DNA from: Chelativorans sp. Marseille-P2723
GTDB taxonomy: Bacteria; Pseudomonadota; Alphaproteobacteria; Rhizobiales; Rhizobiaceae
Assembly (NCBI RefSeq): GCF_902809845.1
Contig: NZ_CADDWI010000013.1
Location: 1,086,114 to 1,150,113, forward strand
Reading direction: 5' to 3'
Length of the DNA stretch: 64,000 nt
How positions within the stretch are numbered: position 1 is the first letter of the stretch; each line of letters opens with the position of its first letter. Position numbers and translations under genes: made by a program. The notes beneath the pieces were generated by a model. The model saw only the letters and a list, made by a program, of their open reading frames with translations, was not told the DNA's origin and did not search any database. This document shows positions 35,796-44,869 of this stretch, one piece after another.

Positions 35796-36170
35796 CTAGA
35801 GCACCCAGCTTAGCGGGTTGCTGATGGGTTCGTTGCGGCTTACGCGCTGCAAGCCGATGACCACCCGCACCACCAGCCAGACAGCCACAAGGAGCATGAG
35901 CAGGAAGCCGATGCCCACCACCATCAGCACGGTGGAGATGACGGCATAAAGAACGCCGATCCAGAAGGTGCGAATGGCCCAGGTGTAATGGGTCTCAAGC
36001 CACTCCGCAGATTGCCCGCGATTGAGGTAGGCCATGACGATGCCCACCAGTGCAGAAATGCCAATGACGAAGCCGAGGAGATACAGGACATAGATGACCT
36101 GGATGTTGGCCGGTCCGGGTTCCAGCCATCCCGTTTTAGGTGCGGGCGGTTGTGCGTCGGTTTCACTCAT
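35796..36170 (-). CDS. DUF4870-type small membrane protein
   Basis: 124 residues from the second ATG (36170); a first at 36182 is possible. A proline-rich N-terminus precedes three hydrophobic segments (VIYVLYLLGFVIGISALVGIVMAY; FWIGVLYAVISTVLMVVGIGFLLMLLVAVWLVV). Usual for DUF4870/YidH-like proteins of unknown function. Sits 7 nt before glcF and 41 nt after glcE, so it is transcribed with the glycolate oxidase genes. Confidence 0.82.
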   Translation of the reverse strand: MSETDAQPPAPKTGWLEPGPANIQVIYVLYLLGFVIGISALVGIVMAYLNRGQSAEWLETHYTWAIRTFWIGVLYAVISTVLMVVGIGFLLMLLVAVWLVVRVVIGLQRVSRNEPISNPLSWVL

Positions 36171-36211
36171 GTCGGTCTCCATGATTGTGGCTGCTCGACT
36201 TTATCACGCCC

Positions 36212-37420
36212 TCAGCCTGCCGCCATCCGCTCCGGATTGAGGATGTTTCTTGGGTCGAACTGCTCCTTCAGCCGCAGGGAAAGAGCGGCGAGGGCAGGCG
36301 GCTGGGGATGAAAAACGGGAATCGTTTCTCTCAGGGAAGCGGTAGCGCGCACAAGGGTGGCGTGGCCGCCGCCGAAATGTGCAATCAGCTTCCGCAGGAT
36401 ATCGGCTTCCGGATCCGCTTCCATCCGCAGCCAGACAAGCCCGCCTTGCCAATCATAAAAAGCGTTGGCGCCGGCAGCCCGACGGAAAGCGTCCACCATC
36501 CGGTACCCTTGCGTCGGTGCGATAGACACGCGCCATACGGGCGCTTGCGTGCCGTCTGCGAAAGGCCGGCAATCTCGGATTTCCCGCCAAAGCTTACGTG
36601 ATTCCCCGCTCTCCAGGCTATCAACAGGTCCATGAGGCTTTACGAGGGCGGCAAGGCGGTTGAAGCGGTATTCGACCGAAGGGCCAAAACCCTCGATGCG
36701 CAAAACGGTTCTTGCGCCGCCGGAGAGGGCGCGGTCCAGAAAGCGCCCGACAACACCCTCCGGCAGATGGGCGGCACCCGAGACCTCACAGGTCGAACTC
36801 ATCGCCTCCGCCATTGCGGCCGCTGCGTGTGCGTCATCAAGTCCGGTGATTACGAGCGTCCTTTCTGTCTCTGCGGTTGGCAGAACCTTGAAGGTTACGT
36901 CAGTGACAACAGCGAGCGTTCCCCAGGACCCAGCCAGCCCCTTGGAAAGATCGTAGCCCGTCACGTTCTTGACGACCCGTCCGCCGGATTTGAAGGCTTC
37001 GCCCCGGCCGGAAACCGCATGAATGCCAAGCACATGATCGCGCGCAGCCCCCGCCTTGATGCGGCGCGGTCCGGAAAGATTTGATGCAAGCGCGCCGCCG
37101 ATCGTACCGTGCCCAGCTTCGATGCCCAGCAAAGGGCCGTAATCCATGGGCTCAAACGCAAATTGCTGATTATGCCGGGCGACCAGTTGCTCAAGCTCGG
37201 CAATCGGCGTTCCTGCCCGCGCGGAAAGGACCAGCTCCTCCGGCTCGTAAAGCGTAACCCCCGCAAGGCCGGACAGGTCCAGAACATCTTCCGTCTGCAA
37301 GGGGCGGCCGATCCCGCGCTTGGAGCCATGGCCGAGCACTTCCAGCGGCGTCTCCTCCGACACCGCCCAGCGGACGATGTCGAGTATCTCCGCGGAAGTT
37401 TTCGGGGTGAAGGTGGTCAT
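36212..37420 (-). CDS. glcE: glycolate oxidase FAD-binding subunit GlcE
   Basis: 402 residues with a PCMH-type FAD-binding N-terminus (EVLGHGSKRGIGRP; GHGTIGGALASNLSGPRRIKAGAARDHVLG; GGRVVKNVTGYDLSKGLAGSWGTL). Shorter than GlcD, as expected for GlcE. Subunit of the glycolate dehydrogenase complex. Confidence 0.96.
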   Translation of the reverse strand: MTTFTPKTSAEILDIVRWAVSEETPLEVLGHGSKRGIGRPLQTEDVLDLSGLAGVTLYEPEELVLSARAGTPIAELEQLVARHNQQFAFEPMDYGPLLGIEAGHGTIGGALASNLSGPRRIKAGAARDHVLGIHAVSGRGEAFKSGGRVVKNVTGYDLSKGLAGSWGTLAVVTDVTFKVLPTAETERTLVITGLDDAHAAAAMAEAMSSTCEVSGAAHLPEGVVGRFLDRALSGGARTVLRIEGFGPSVEYRFNRLAALVKPHGPVDSLESGESRKLWREIRDCRPFADGTQAPVWRVSIAPTQGYRMVDAFRRAAGANAFYDWQGGLVWLRMEADPEADILRKLIAHFGGGHATLVRATASLRETIPVFHPQPPALAALSLRLKEQFDPRNILNPERMAAG

Positions 37421-37481
37421 GCGTCCGGCTTTCCGGTTAAAGCAGACGCTATCCCGTGGTTTAAGGATCGCTGTGGCAATG

Positions 37482-38978
37482 CTAGAACCTCGGAATGTCC
37501 GGGAACGGTATCCGCCCCCGATGAATGTGCATGCGCCCTAGTTCCGCGCACCGGTGAAGCTGCGGGAACATTTTTCCCGGATTGAGCAGATGATTCGGGT
37601 CGAAGGCGCATTTTACGCGGATCTGCTGATTGAGATCCTCTTCGGAGAACATCTCGGGCATCAGGTCACGCTTTTCCACGCCCACGCCGTGCTCCCCTGT
37701 GAGAACTCCGCCAACCTGGACGCACAGCCGTAATATGTCCGCACCGAAAGCTTCCGCGTTCTCCAACTCGCCCGGCTCGTTGGCGTCATAGAGGATGAGA
37801 GGGTGGAGATTGCCATCGCCTGCATGAAAGACGTTGGCAACGCGCAGCCCATACTTCCGTGAAAGTGCGCGCATACCCGCAAGAACCCGCGGCAGTTCCT
37901 TGCGCGGGATTGTGCCGTCCATGCAATAATAATCGGGCGAGATGCGGCCAACGGCAGGGAAGGCCGCCTTGCGGCCCGCCCAGAAGGAAAGCCGCTCCTC
38001 GTCGGAATTTGAGGCCCGGCTTGTGGTGCAGCCATTGGCGGCGGCGATGTCTTCCACCCGTCTGATGAGATGGTCCACTTCTGCCTGAGGCCCGTCCAGT
38101 TCCACGATAAGCAGCGCCTCGACATCCAGCGGATAGCCAGCACGCACGAAGTCTTCCGCCGCATGGATCGCCGGTCGGTCCATCATCTCCATGCCGCCTG
38201 GGATGATCCCCGCACCGATGATGTCTGCCACGCACTGGCCTGCCTGCTCGCTCGAAGGGAAGCCGATGAGAAGCGCGCGCGCTGTTTCCGGCTTCTTCAG
38301 GATACGTACCGTCACTTCGGTGACAACGCCCAGCAACCCCTCAGACCCAGTCATGAGGCCAAGCAGATCATAACCCTCCGCATCAAGGTGCTTGCCCCCG
38401 AGGCGGATCACCTCGCCATTCATAAGCACCATTTCTATGCCGAGGATGTTGTTGGCGGTAAGCCCGTATTTCAGGCAGTGCACGCCGCCGGAATTCTCCG
38501 CAACATTGCCGCCGATAGAGCAGGCGATCTGCGAGGAAGGGTCCGGTGCATAATAGTACCCTTCATGCTCGACTGCCTGCGTGATTCCCAGATTGGTCAC
38601 GCCCGGCTGTGCAACTACCGCGCGGTTGGCGAAGTCGATTTCCAGAATGCGGTTGAAGCGGCTCATGACGAGCAGCACCGCATCCTGAAGCGGCAAGGCC
38701 CCGCCGGAAAGGGAGGTGCCGGAGCCGCGCGGCACAACACGGATGTTCCGTTCGTGGCAGTATTTCAGGATTCGAGAGACCTGTGCCACCGTCTCCGGAA
38801 GGACGACGACTAGCGGCATTTGCCGATAGGCGGTCAAACCGTCGCTCTCAAAGACGCGCATGCCGTTCTCGTCGGAAACAACGCCTTCACCCGGCACGAT
38901 ATGCGCCATATCGGCGACGATCTCCTCCCGCTTTCTCAGCGTTTCGGGATCGGCTTTCGGCATAAGCGGTCCGGACAT
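37482..38978 (-). CDS. glcD: glycolate oxidase catalytic subunit GlcD
   Basis: 498 residues from ATG 38978, behind a GGAAGG site. FAD-binding PCMH domain (RGSGTSLSGGALP, then SIGGNVAENSGGVHCLKYG) and the C-terminal FAD-oxidase domain (VFHAGDGNLHPLI, GVLTGEHGVGVEKRDLMPEMF). First gene of the glc operon and divergent from the GntR regulator gene; the catalytic histidine motifs are complete. Confidence 0.97.
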   Translation of the reverse strand: MSGPLMPKADPETLRKREEIVADMAHIVPGEGVVSDENGMRVFESDGLTAYRQMPLVVVLPETVAQVSRILKYCHERNIRVVPRGSGTSLSGGALPLQDAVLLVMSRFNRILEIDFANRAVVAQPGVTNLGITQAVEHEGYYYAPDPSSQIACSIGGNVAENSGGVHCLKYGLTANNILGIEMVLMNGEVIRLGGKHLDAEGYDLLGLMTGSEGLLGVVTEVTVRILKKPETARALLIGFPSSEQAGQCVADIIGAGIIPGGMEMMDRPAIHAAEDFVRAGYPLDVEALLIVELDGPQAEVDHLIRRVEDIAAANGCTTSRASNSDEERLSFWAGRKAAFPAVGRISPDYYCMDGTIPRKELPRVLAGMRALSRKYGLRVANVFHAGDGNLHPLILYDANEPGELENAEAFGADILRLCVQVGGVLTGEHGVGVEKRDLMPEMFSEEDLNQQIRVKCAFDPNHLLNPGKMFPQLHRCAELGRMHIHRGRIPFPDIPRF

Positions 38979-39030
38979 GGCAACCTTCCGGCGAAAGGAC
39001 AAGGTGAACGGGCAATGCCGCTGAATGTAC

Positions 39031-39049
39031 TGGTTAAAACATTTGACCA
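39031..39049. promoter_or_regulatory. candidate GntR/FadR-family operator between glcD and the regulator gene
   Basis: TGGTTAAAA-C-ATTTGACCA is an imperfect 19-bp palindrome, with TGGT/ACCA ends as in FadR-subfamily operators. It lies 52 nt before the glcD ATG and 52 nt before the regulator GTG, so one site could govern both operons. Confidence 0.6.
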
Positions 39050-39101
39050 ATTTACGTCAATGCCGTTACAGTCGCGCTCTCCGGCTTAGGAACGACGCCC
39101 T

Positions 39102-39932
39102 GTGAGCACCATCTATCGAAGGATCGAGCACGGACGGACGGCCGACGCAGTGGTGCGCCAGATCGAGGAGCTTATCCTTGAGGGTGTCCTGCGCGATGGT
39201 GATCGACTGCCCGGGGAGCGCGAACTTGCGGCGGAAATGAACATTTCGCGCCCTATCCTGCGCGAAGCGTTGAAGTCGCTGGAGGCGCGGGGTCTTCTTT
39301 TTACGCGTCAGGGTGGCGGCACCTTTGTGGCCAATGTGGTTGGGGAAGTTTTCGCGCCACCCATGCGGGAGTTGATCGCCACACACCCGAAAGCTACCGC
39401 CCATTATCTGGAATACCGTCGCGAGGTGGAGGCAGTCGCTGCGGAAATGGCGGCGCACCGAGTCACAGAGGCCGATAAGGCGTTTCTTCAGGACATTATA
39501 AGGCGTATGGAGCAGGCACATGCAAGCGGGGATTTCGACGCCGAAGCCGAAATCGATGTCGAATTTCACAATGCGGTGGGCGAATGTGCGCATAATTTCG
39601 TGCTTCTCCATACGTTGCGCTCCTGCTACCGGCTTCTGGCGGAGGGCGTCTTCTTCAGCCGGGCCCGGATCTACGACCTGCCGGGGGCCCGGGAGGAACT
39701 GCTGGAGCAGCATCGGGCGATCTTCCTCGCCATCTGCGAAGGGGATGCCGAGCGCGCGCGGGCGGCTTCCATCGCGCATATTGATTTCGTGGCGAAGACG
39801 AATGCAGAGGTGGAGCGGACCGGCGAGTGGGAGCGCGTGGCAAGGCTGCGCCTGCAGCAGCGTGCTGGGCCGAGGAACGCAGAACAGGTCCGCAGGAGCG
39901 TTCGCGACAGATCGCGCGCGGCAGGAGAATAA
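39102..39932 (+). CDS. lldR: GntR-family (FadR subfamily) regulator of lactate/glycolate genes
   Basis: 276 residues. GTG start. Winged helix-turn-helix over about 13-77 (VRQIEELILEGVLRDGDRLPGERELAAEMNISRPILREALKSLEARGLL). The C-terminal FCD domain has the metal-ligand pattern EIDVEFHNAV ... RAASIAHIDFV. Position ahead of lldEFG and divergent from glcDEF fits LldR/GlcC-type repressors that sense lactate or glycolate. Exact ligand is inference. Confidence 0.88.
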   Translation: MSTIYRRIEHGRTADAVVRQIEELILEGVLRDGDRLPGERELAAEMNISRPILREALKSLEARGLLFTRQGGGTFVANVVGEVFAPPMRELIATHPKATAHYLEYRREVEAVAAEMAAHRVTEADKAFLQDIIRRMEQAHASGDFDAEAEIDVEFHNAVGECAHNFVLLHTLRSCYRLLAEGVFFSRARIYDLPGAREELLEQHRAIFLAICEGDAERARAASIAHIDFVAKTNAEVERTGEWERVARLRLQQRAGPRNAEQVRRSVRDRSRAAGE

Positions 39933-39955
39933 ATGAACGAGCCTTGGAAAAGAAA

Positions 39956-40720
39956 ATGCAAGAATCGCGTCGAGTCGGCCTCTTCGTCACCTGCCTGGTC
40001 GATCTGTTCCGGCCCAGCGTAGGCTTTGCCTCCGTCAAGCTTCTGGAGGATGCCGGCTATGAGGTCGAGGTGCCAATGGCGCAGACCTGCTGCGGGCAGC
40101 CTGCCTATAATTCGGGCGACCGGGCGGACACGGCCGACATTGCACGTGTTACAATCGAAACCTTCGAGGAGTATGATTTTATCGTCGCGCCTTCAGGTTC
40201 CTGTGCGGGCATGCTGAAAAAGCACTATCCGAGCCTCTTCAAGGGCGATCCGCAGTGGGAAACGCGCGCTGCCGCGTTCTCAGAAAAAGTCTATGAACTG
40301 GTGAGCTTCCTCGTGGACGTGGCCGGCGTCGAATCGGTGGCTGCGACGCATCGGGGCACCGTCACCTACCATGATTCGTGTTCGGGACTGCGGGAATTGG
40401 GAATAGCGCGGCAGCCCCGCAAGCTCCTTGGTACAGTGGCCGGCCTGAAGCTGGAAGAAATGAAGGACCCTGACGTCTGCTGCGGCTTCGGCGGCACTTT
40501 TTGTGTCAAATACCCGGAGATCTCGAACAAGATGGTGGAGGAGAAGACGGCAAATATCCGCGCCAGCAGCGCTGGAACCTTGCTTGCGGGCGATCTGGGC
40601 TGCTTGATGAACATGGCTGGCAAGCTTCGAAGAGAGGAGGCGGATATCAAGGTTCGCCACGTTGCCGAAGTTCTGGCCGGCATGGACGAGGGGCCGGCGA
40701 TCGGCAGGGAGCGCGGCTGA
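39956..40720 (+). CDS. lldE: lactate utilisation protein LldE/LutA (Fe-S subunit)
   Basis: 254 residues. Two CCG domains: MAQTCCGQPAYNSGD ... PSGSCAGML and HDSCSGLREL ... DVCCGFGGTFCVKY, cluster ligands intact. Part of the three-subunit LutABC/LldEFG L-lactate dehydrogenase. The stop TGA shares its A with the lldF ATG. Confidence 0.96.
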   Translation: MQESRRVGLFVTCLVDLFRPSVGFASVKLLEDAGYEVEVPMAQTCCGQPAYNSGDRADTADIARVTIETFEEYDFIVAPSGSCAGMLKKHYPSLFKGDPQWETRAAAFSEKVYELVSFLVDVAGVESVAATHRGTVTYHDSCSGLRELGIARQPRKLLGTVAGLKLEEMKDPDVCCGFGGTFCVKYPEISNKMVEEKTANIRASSAGTLLAGDLGCLMNMAGKLRREEADIKVRHVAEVLAGMDEGPAIGRERG

Positions 40721-42153
40721 TGCAGATCACCTCACCGGCCTTTAAGGAGAACGCGCGCGGAGCGCTCGCCGACCCGCAGCTTCAAAGGGCGCTCGGCCAT
40801 GTGCGCTCCGGCTTCATAGATAAGCGCAAGGTGGCGGTCGATGCCCTGCCGGAATTCGATGCGCTGCGGGAGTCGGCCCGTGCGATCAAGGATCATACGC
40901 TCACGCATCTCGATCTTTATCTGGAAGCCTATGAGCGGAAGGTGGAAGAGGCCGGTGGCCGGGTCCACTGGGCCGAGACGGCTGAAGATGCCCGTGCCAT
41001 TATCCTCGATATATGCCGCGCGTCGGGCGCGCGCACGGTGACCAAGGGCAAATCCATGATCACCGAGGAGATTGGCCTCAATGCCTTTCTTGAGAAGGAA
41101 GGCATCCGCCCGGTCGAAACCGATTTGGGCGAATACATCATCCAGCTTCGCAACGAGCATCCAAGCCATATCATTGCGCCCGCCGTGCATCTGAACAGGG
41201 ATCAGGTGGAGACTGATTTCCGCCATGCCCACACCCATCTGCCGGAAGAGCGCGACCTTTCCGAACCGGTGGCGCTGCTGGGCGAAGCGCGCGAGGTGCT
41301 GCGTTCGCAGTTCCTTGCGGCCGATGTCGGTATCACGGGCGCAAATTTTCTTGTCGCGGAGACGGGCAGTTCGGTCATCGTCACGAATGAGGGCAATGGC
41401 GATCTGACCCAGACCCTTCCGAAGGTGCATGTCGTGGTGGCATCCATCGAGAAGGTGGTGCCGACGCTGGAAGACCTGAGCCAGATATTGCGGCTCCTCG
41501 CGCGTTCGGCAACAGGGCAGGAAATGAGCGTCTATACGACCCTCTCCACCGGGTCGCGCAGGCCGAATGACCCGGACGGACCGGAAGAATATCACGTGGT
41601 GCTCATCGACAATGGCCGCTCTGCCATGCTCGGCACGGAGTTTCAGGAGATGCTGCGCTGCATACGTTGCGGCGCCTGTATGAACCACTGCCCGGTTTAT
41701 CACGCGGTAGGCGGCCATGCCTATGGCTGGGTCTATCCCGGCCCCATGGGAGCCGTGTTGACACCCGCGCTTGCAGGCCTGGACAAGGCAGGCCACCTGC
41801 CAAACGCTTCTACCTTCTGCGGGCGCTGCGAGGCGGTCTGCCCGATGAAAATTCCGCTGCCGAAGATGATGCGGCATTGGCGCGAACGCGAGTTCGAGCG
41901 TGCGCTTAATCCGGCTGTCGACAGATACGGCATCAAGGTGTGGGCAATGTTTGCGCGCCGGCCGAGGCTCTACCGCCTCGCCACCTCGCTGGCCATGCCG
42001 GCGCTGGCGCTTGTTGGCCGCAGAAAAGGCGCCTTCCGCCGCTTGCCGCTTGCCAGCGGCTGGACGCAGTACCGCGACCTGCCGGCTCCTGAAGGACGTA
42101 CTTTCATGCAGCAATGGCGCGATCGCAGCGTTTCGGGGGGTGCGGAAATATGA
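40720..42153 (+). CDS. lldF: lactate utilisation protein LldF/LutB (Fe-S electron-transfer subunit)
   Basis: 477 residues. N-terminal LUD domain (TKGKSMITEEIGLNAFLE) and two C-terminal ferredoxin-type clusters (CIRCGACMNHCPVYH and CGRCEAVCPMKIPLP). TGATG coupling with lldE and ATGA coupling with lldG. Confidence 0.97.
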   Translation: MQITSPAFKENARGALADPQLQRALGHVRSGFIDKRKVAVDALPEFDALRESARAIKDHTLTHLDLYLEAYERKVEEAGGRVHWAETAEDARAIILDICRASGARTVTKGKSMITEEIGLNAFLEKEGIRPVETDLGEYIIQLRNEHPSHIIAPAVHLNRDQVETDFRHAHTHLPEERDLSEPVALLGEAREVLRSQFLAADVGITGANFLVAETGSSVIVTNEGNGDLTQTLPKVHVVVASIEKVVPTLEDLSQILRLLARSATGQEMSVYTTLSTGSRRPNDPDGPEEYHVVLIDNGRSAMLGTEFQEMLRCIRCGACMNHCPVYHAVGGHAYGWVYPGPMGAVLTPALAGLDKAGHLPNASTFCGRCEAVCPMKIPLPKMMRHWREREFERALNPAVDRYGIKVWAMFARRPRLYRLATSLAMPALALVGRRKGAFRRLPLASGWTQYRDLPAPEGRTFMQQWRDRSVSGGAEI

Positions 42154-42827
42154 ACGGCCGCACTGCGGTGCTGAACAAGCTTCGGGCGGCGCTGGGCGTT
42201 GCGCGGGATGACGAGGCGCGAACACAGGCGGTTGCCTGGCGGCTTGCAGAGACGCCGACCGGCGTCGTGCCTGCACGCGGACGGTTGCCGGAGAAGGACC
42301 GGGTCGCGCTCTTCTGCGAGAAGGCCCGCCAGGTCTCGGCGTCGGTCGAGCGGGTGGCCAGCATTGACGATGTACCGGGTGCGGTCTCAGCCTATCTACG
42401 GGCGCGGAACCTGCCGGCTTCAGTTCGCATGGGAACGGATGCGCGGCTGAAGGCGATGCCCTGGCAGACAGCCGGATCCCTCAAGGTAGAGCCCGGTCCG
42501 GCCGGGCCGCAGGACGAGGCGGGTGTCAGCTTTGCTTTTGCGGGCATTGCCGAGACGGGAACCGTGCTTCTTTATTCAGGTGAAGCGAATCCTACCACTG
42601 TCAACTTTTTGCCCGAACACCATATCGTAGCGGTAGATGCTAGCGATATTGCAGGAGATCTGGAAGCGGCGCTTTCAGCGATCCGGCAGGCATTTGGAAA
42701 GGGCACGATGCCGCGCACGCTGAACCTGATCACTGGTCCTTCCCGCTCGGCCGACATCGAACAGACGCTGTTGCTTGGAGCCCATGGGCCGCGCGCACTG
42801 CATCTGATCGTGATCGATGGAAGCTGA
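42150..42827 (+). CDS. lldG: lactate utilisation protein LldG/LutC
   Basis: 225 residues, LUD domain with FAFAGIAETGTVLL and TLNLITGPSRSADIEQTLLLGAHGPRALHLIVID segments, the usual length for LutC. Completes the LldEFG complex. Its 3' end overlaps the phosphatase gene by 11 bases. Confidence 0.96.
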   Translation: MNGRTAVLNKLRAALGVARDDEARTQAVAWRLAETPTGVVPARGRLPEKDRVALFCEKARQVSASVERVASIDDVPGAVSAYLRARNLPASVRMGTDARLKAMPWQTAGSLKVEPGPAGPQDEAGVSFAFAGIAETGTVLLYSGEANPTTVNFLPEHHIVAVDASDIAGDLEAALSAIRQAFGKGTMPRTLNLITGPSRSADIEQTLLLGAHGPRALHLIVIDGS

Positions 42828-43563
42828 ACGAGGCATATCCTTCACCGAGGCCGCGACTCCGCCTGGCATGCGCATTTACGCGGTCGGCGACGTACACGGC
42901 TGCTACGACCTGCTAACGGAAATGCATCGGCAGATCATGGGCGAAATCCTTCGCGACCGTCACGAAGACTGGCGCATCATCTATCTTGGCGACTATGTCG
43001 ACCGCGGCCCAGCTACAAGGCAGGTGCTGGAGTTTCTTTCCGGCGTAACGGAAATGGATCAACGCGTGATCGCTATCGCCGGCAACCATGATCTCGACCT
43101 TCTGGCCTTTCTTGCGGACCCTCGCGCCGAAGGCCTCTTCGCGAATAATGGCGGGGAGGCGACCGCGCGCTCCTATGGTGTCGAGATTGCCTTCAGCCCG
43201 TACGAAGCACTTGTGACGGGCCATGCGGCGCTTCAGGAGGCGATCCCGGAAGAGCATATTCGTTTTCTGCGCGGCTTGAAGCGATGGGCAACATTCGGTG
43301 ACCTGTTCTTCGTCCATGCCGGCATCCGGCCAGGCGTTCCGCTGGAGGAGCAGGCAGAGGATGACCTGGTCTGGATTCGCGAGCGCTTCCGCTACCATGA
43401 GGCCCTCCACCCAAAGCTCGTGGTGCACGGCCATACTCCTCAGCCCACGGCCGAGATCAGACCCAACCGGGTGAACCTGGACACAGGGGCCTTCTTTACG
43501 GGCCGGCTGACAGGAATGATGTTCGAAGGCAGGCACAAACGCCTGATGGAAGTGGCCTCGTAG
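42817..43563 (+). CDS. PPP-type metallophosphoesterase (serine/threonine phosphatase-like)
   Basis: 248 residues with all metal-site motifs in order: GDVHG, GDYVDRG, GNHD, HAG and HGHT. The family's GNHE is GNHD here, which keeps the Asn/His ligands. Probably a cytosolic protein or nucleotide phosphatase (PrpA/ApaH-like). The start lies inside lldG (11-base overlap), so it is translated with the lactate genes; whether this reflects regulation is unknown. Confidence 0.93.
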   Translation: MEAERGISFTEAATPPGMRIYAVGDVHGCYDLLTEMHRQIMGEILRDRHEDWRIIYLGDYVDRGPATRQVLEFLSGVTEMDQRVIAIAGNHDLDLLAFLADPRAEGLFANNGGEATARSYGVEIAFSPYEALVTGHAALQEAIPEEHIRFLRGLKRWATFGDLFFVHAGIRPGVPLEEQAEDDLVWIRERFRYHEALHPKLVVHGHTPQPTAEIRPNRVNLDTGAFFTGRLTGMMFEGRHKRLMEVAS

Positions 43564-43577
43564 TCTGTTGCAATAGC

Positions 43578-43721
43578 CTATTGCGCGACCTGCGATATGC
43601 CATAACCGTCATCCGCAGCAGGATAGGCACCCGAAGCCGTAGCTGCGTAAATTCCGGCGCCGCTTATCATTATGGCAGTAAGAAGCATCAGCGAAAAAAT
43701 TGCAGTGCGCATCGTGTTCAT
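43578..43721 (-). CDS. small exported peptide, 47 residues
   Basis: ATG 43721 to TAG 43578. The product begins MNTMRTAIFSLMLLTAIMIS with a signal-like hydrophobic core, followed by GAGIYAATASGAYPAADDGYG and a short tail, giving a mature peptide of about 23 residues. There is no strong ribosome site (GAGA 4 nt upstream). Support comes from the clean signal-peptide pattern and a clustered operator-like repeat just upstream. Unknown family. Confidence 0.45.
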   Translation of the reverse strand: MNTMRTAIFSLMLLTAIMISGAGIYAATASGAYPAADDGYGISQVAQ

Positions 43722-43733
43722 GTCTCTGTTCGA

Positions 43734-43768
43734 TATGGTCTCAACCATACAAAGGGTATGGTTACCAT
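43734..43768. promoter_or_regulatory. array of alternating TATGGT/ACCATA half-sites
   Basis: Four half-sites in 35 bp: TATGGT (43734-43739), ACCATA (43744-43749), TATGGT (43757-43762), ACCAT (43764-43768). The middle pair forms ACCATAC-5-GTATGGT. Located 12 nt upstream of the small-peptide ATG. Confidence 0.55.
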
Positions 43769-43955
43769 TTGGTTCCGTGCCGATACCCTTGCAGAGCCCG
43801 TCCCCAGCGGCGAAATGGCTTGTTTCCGTGCCTAACGCAAGTACCGGATTATGTTGTTCGGACCTTTTACTTAGATGCTGTGATTTTTCTGCCGCGCCAG
43901 TCAGCAGCCAACGGCCGGACCGTCACCGAGGGACCTTGACCCGGCGGGCGCAAGG

Positions 43956-43976
43956 ACGCATCAAGCCTTGATGCGT
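43956..43976 (+). promoter_or_regulatory. 21-bp perfect palindrome covering the rsmE start codon
   Basis: ACGCATCAAG-C-CTTGATGCGT, with the rsmE ATG (43971-43973) in the right arm and an AAGGA ribosome site (43952-43956) touching the left arm. As RNA it can fold with a loop and enclose the start codon. Confidence 0.6.
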
Positions 43977-44717
43977 GCGAACTACAAAATGCAACGGCTA
44001 TACCTACCGGGCAGCATGACCGCGGGCGTCGAGATCGACACCTCCCCTGAGCAGGCGCACTACCTGGCGAATGTGCTGCGCATGCGAGAGGGAGCCGAAC
44101 TCCTTGTCTTCAATGGACGTGACGGTGAATGGCTGGCGCGAATCACTGACATTTCGAAGAAGGCGACACGGCTGTTGCTCGTGGAGCGAACGCGCCCCCA
44201 ACCGCAACAGCCTGATCTGCTTTATTGTTTTGCACCGCTGAAACAGGGCAGGCTCGACTATATGGTCCAAAAGGCGGTGGAGATGGGTGCAGGCGTACTC
44301 CAACCGGTCATTACCCAGCACACGCAGGTGCCGAAGATCGGCCTGCACCGCCTTCAGGCAAATGTGATCGAGGCGGCGGAGCAATGTGGCATTCTTTCCG
44401 TTCCCATCCTGAGCGAGCCGATCAAGCTCTCCCGGCTGCTTGAAACGTGGGAGGAGGAGCGGGTGCTTGTCTTTTGCGACGAGGATGCTTCGGGAAGCGA
44501 TCCCCTGCCTGCGCTCGGCAAACTGGCAGGCCGCAAACTCGGGCTGCTTGTCGGGCCGGAGGGTGGATTCTCCGATGCGGAGCGGCGCCAGCTTCGGGGG
44601 CTTTCCTTCGTGGTGCCCATTCCCCTTGGGCCGCGCATCTTGCGTGCTGACACGGCAGCAGTAGCAGCGCTTGCCGTCCTGCAGGCCAGTGCCGGCGACT
44701 GGCGCAATGAGGGCTAA
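43971..44717 (+). CDS. rsmE: 16S rRNA (uracil-1498-N3)-methyltransferase
   Basis: 248 residues from ATG 43971 ([14 protein letters not shown]); TTG 43968 or ATG 43989 are alternatives. SPOUT-fold knot motifs near the C-terminus: [14 protein letters not shown] and [17 protein letters not shown]. Methylates U1498 in the ribosomal decoding region. Confidence 0.96.
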   Translation: MRANYKMQRLYLPGSMTAGVEIDTSPEQAHYLANVLRMREGAELLVFNGRDGEWLARITDISKKATRLLLVERTRPQPQQPDLLYCFAPLKQGRLDYMVQKAVEMGAGVLQPVITQHTQVPKIGLHRLQANVIEAAEQCGILSVPILSEPIKLSRLLETWEEERVLVFCDEDASGSDPLPALGKLAGRKLGLLVGPEGGFSDAERRQLRGLSFVVPIPLGPRILRADTAAVAALAVLQASAGDWRNEG

Positions 44718-44869
44718 AGGTCATTGTTCAAAACTTTTTGCTTGATTGCGCCTCCCGCTTGGCCAATCAAGCGTTGCTTGCGCGCCGCTCGCTCTTTCAG
44801 AAGCAAAGGCGCTTCAATGATCAACCGCCGCAGTGCAGCCGATGCGTTGTCAGGCCGGAGAAGGGTGAT

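Noticed and set aside
40732..42276. Minus-strand open frame of about 514 codons
   Set aside because: Antisense of lldF; Arg/His-rich with no motif, and the sense gene has complete Fe-S motifs and coupled starts.
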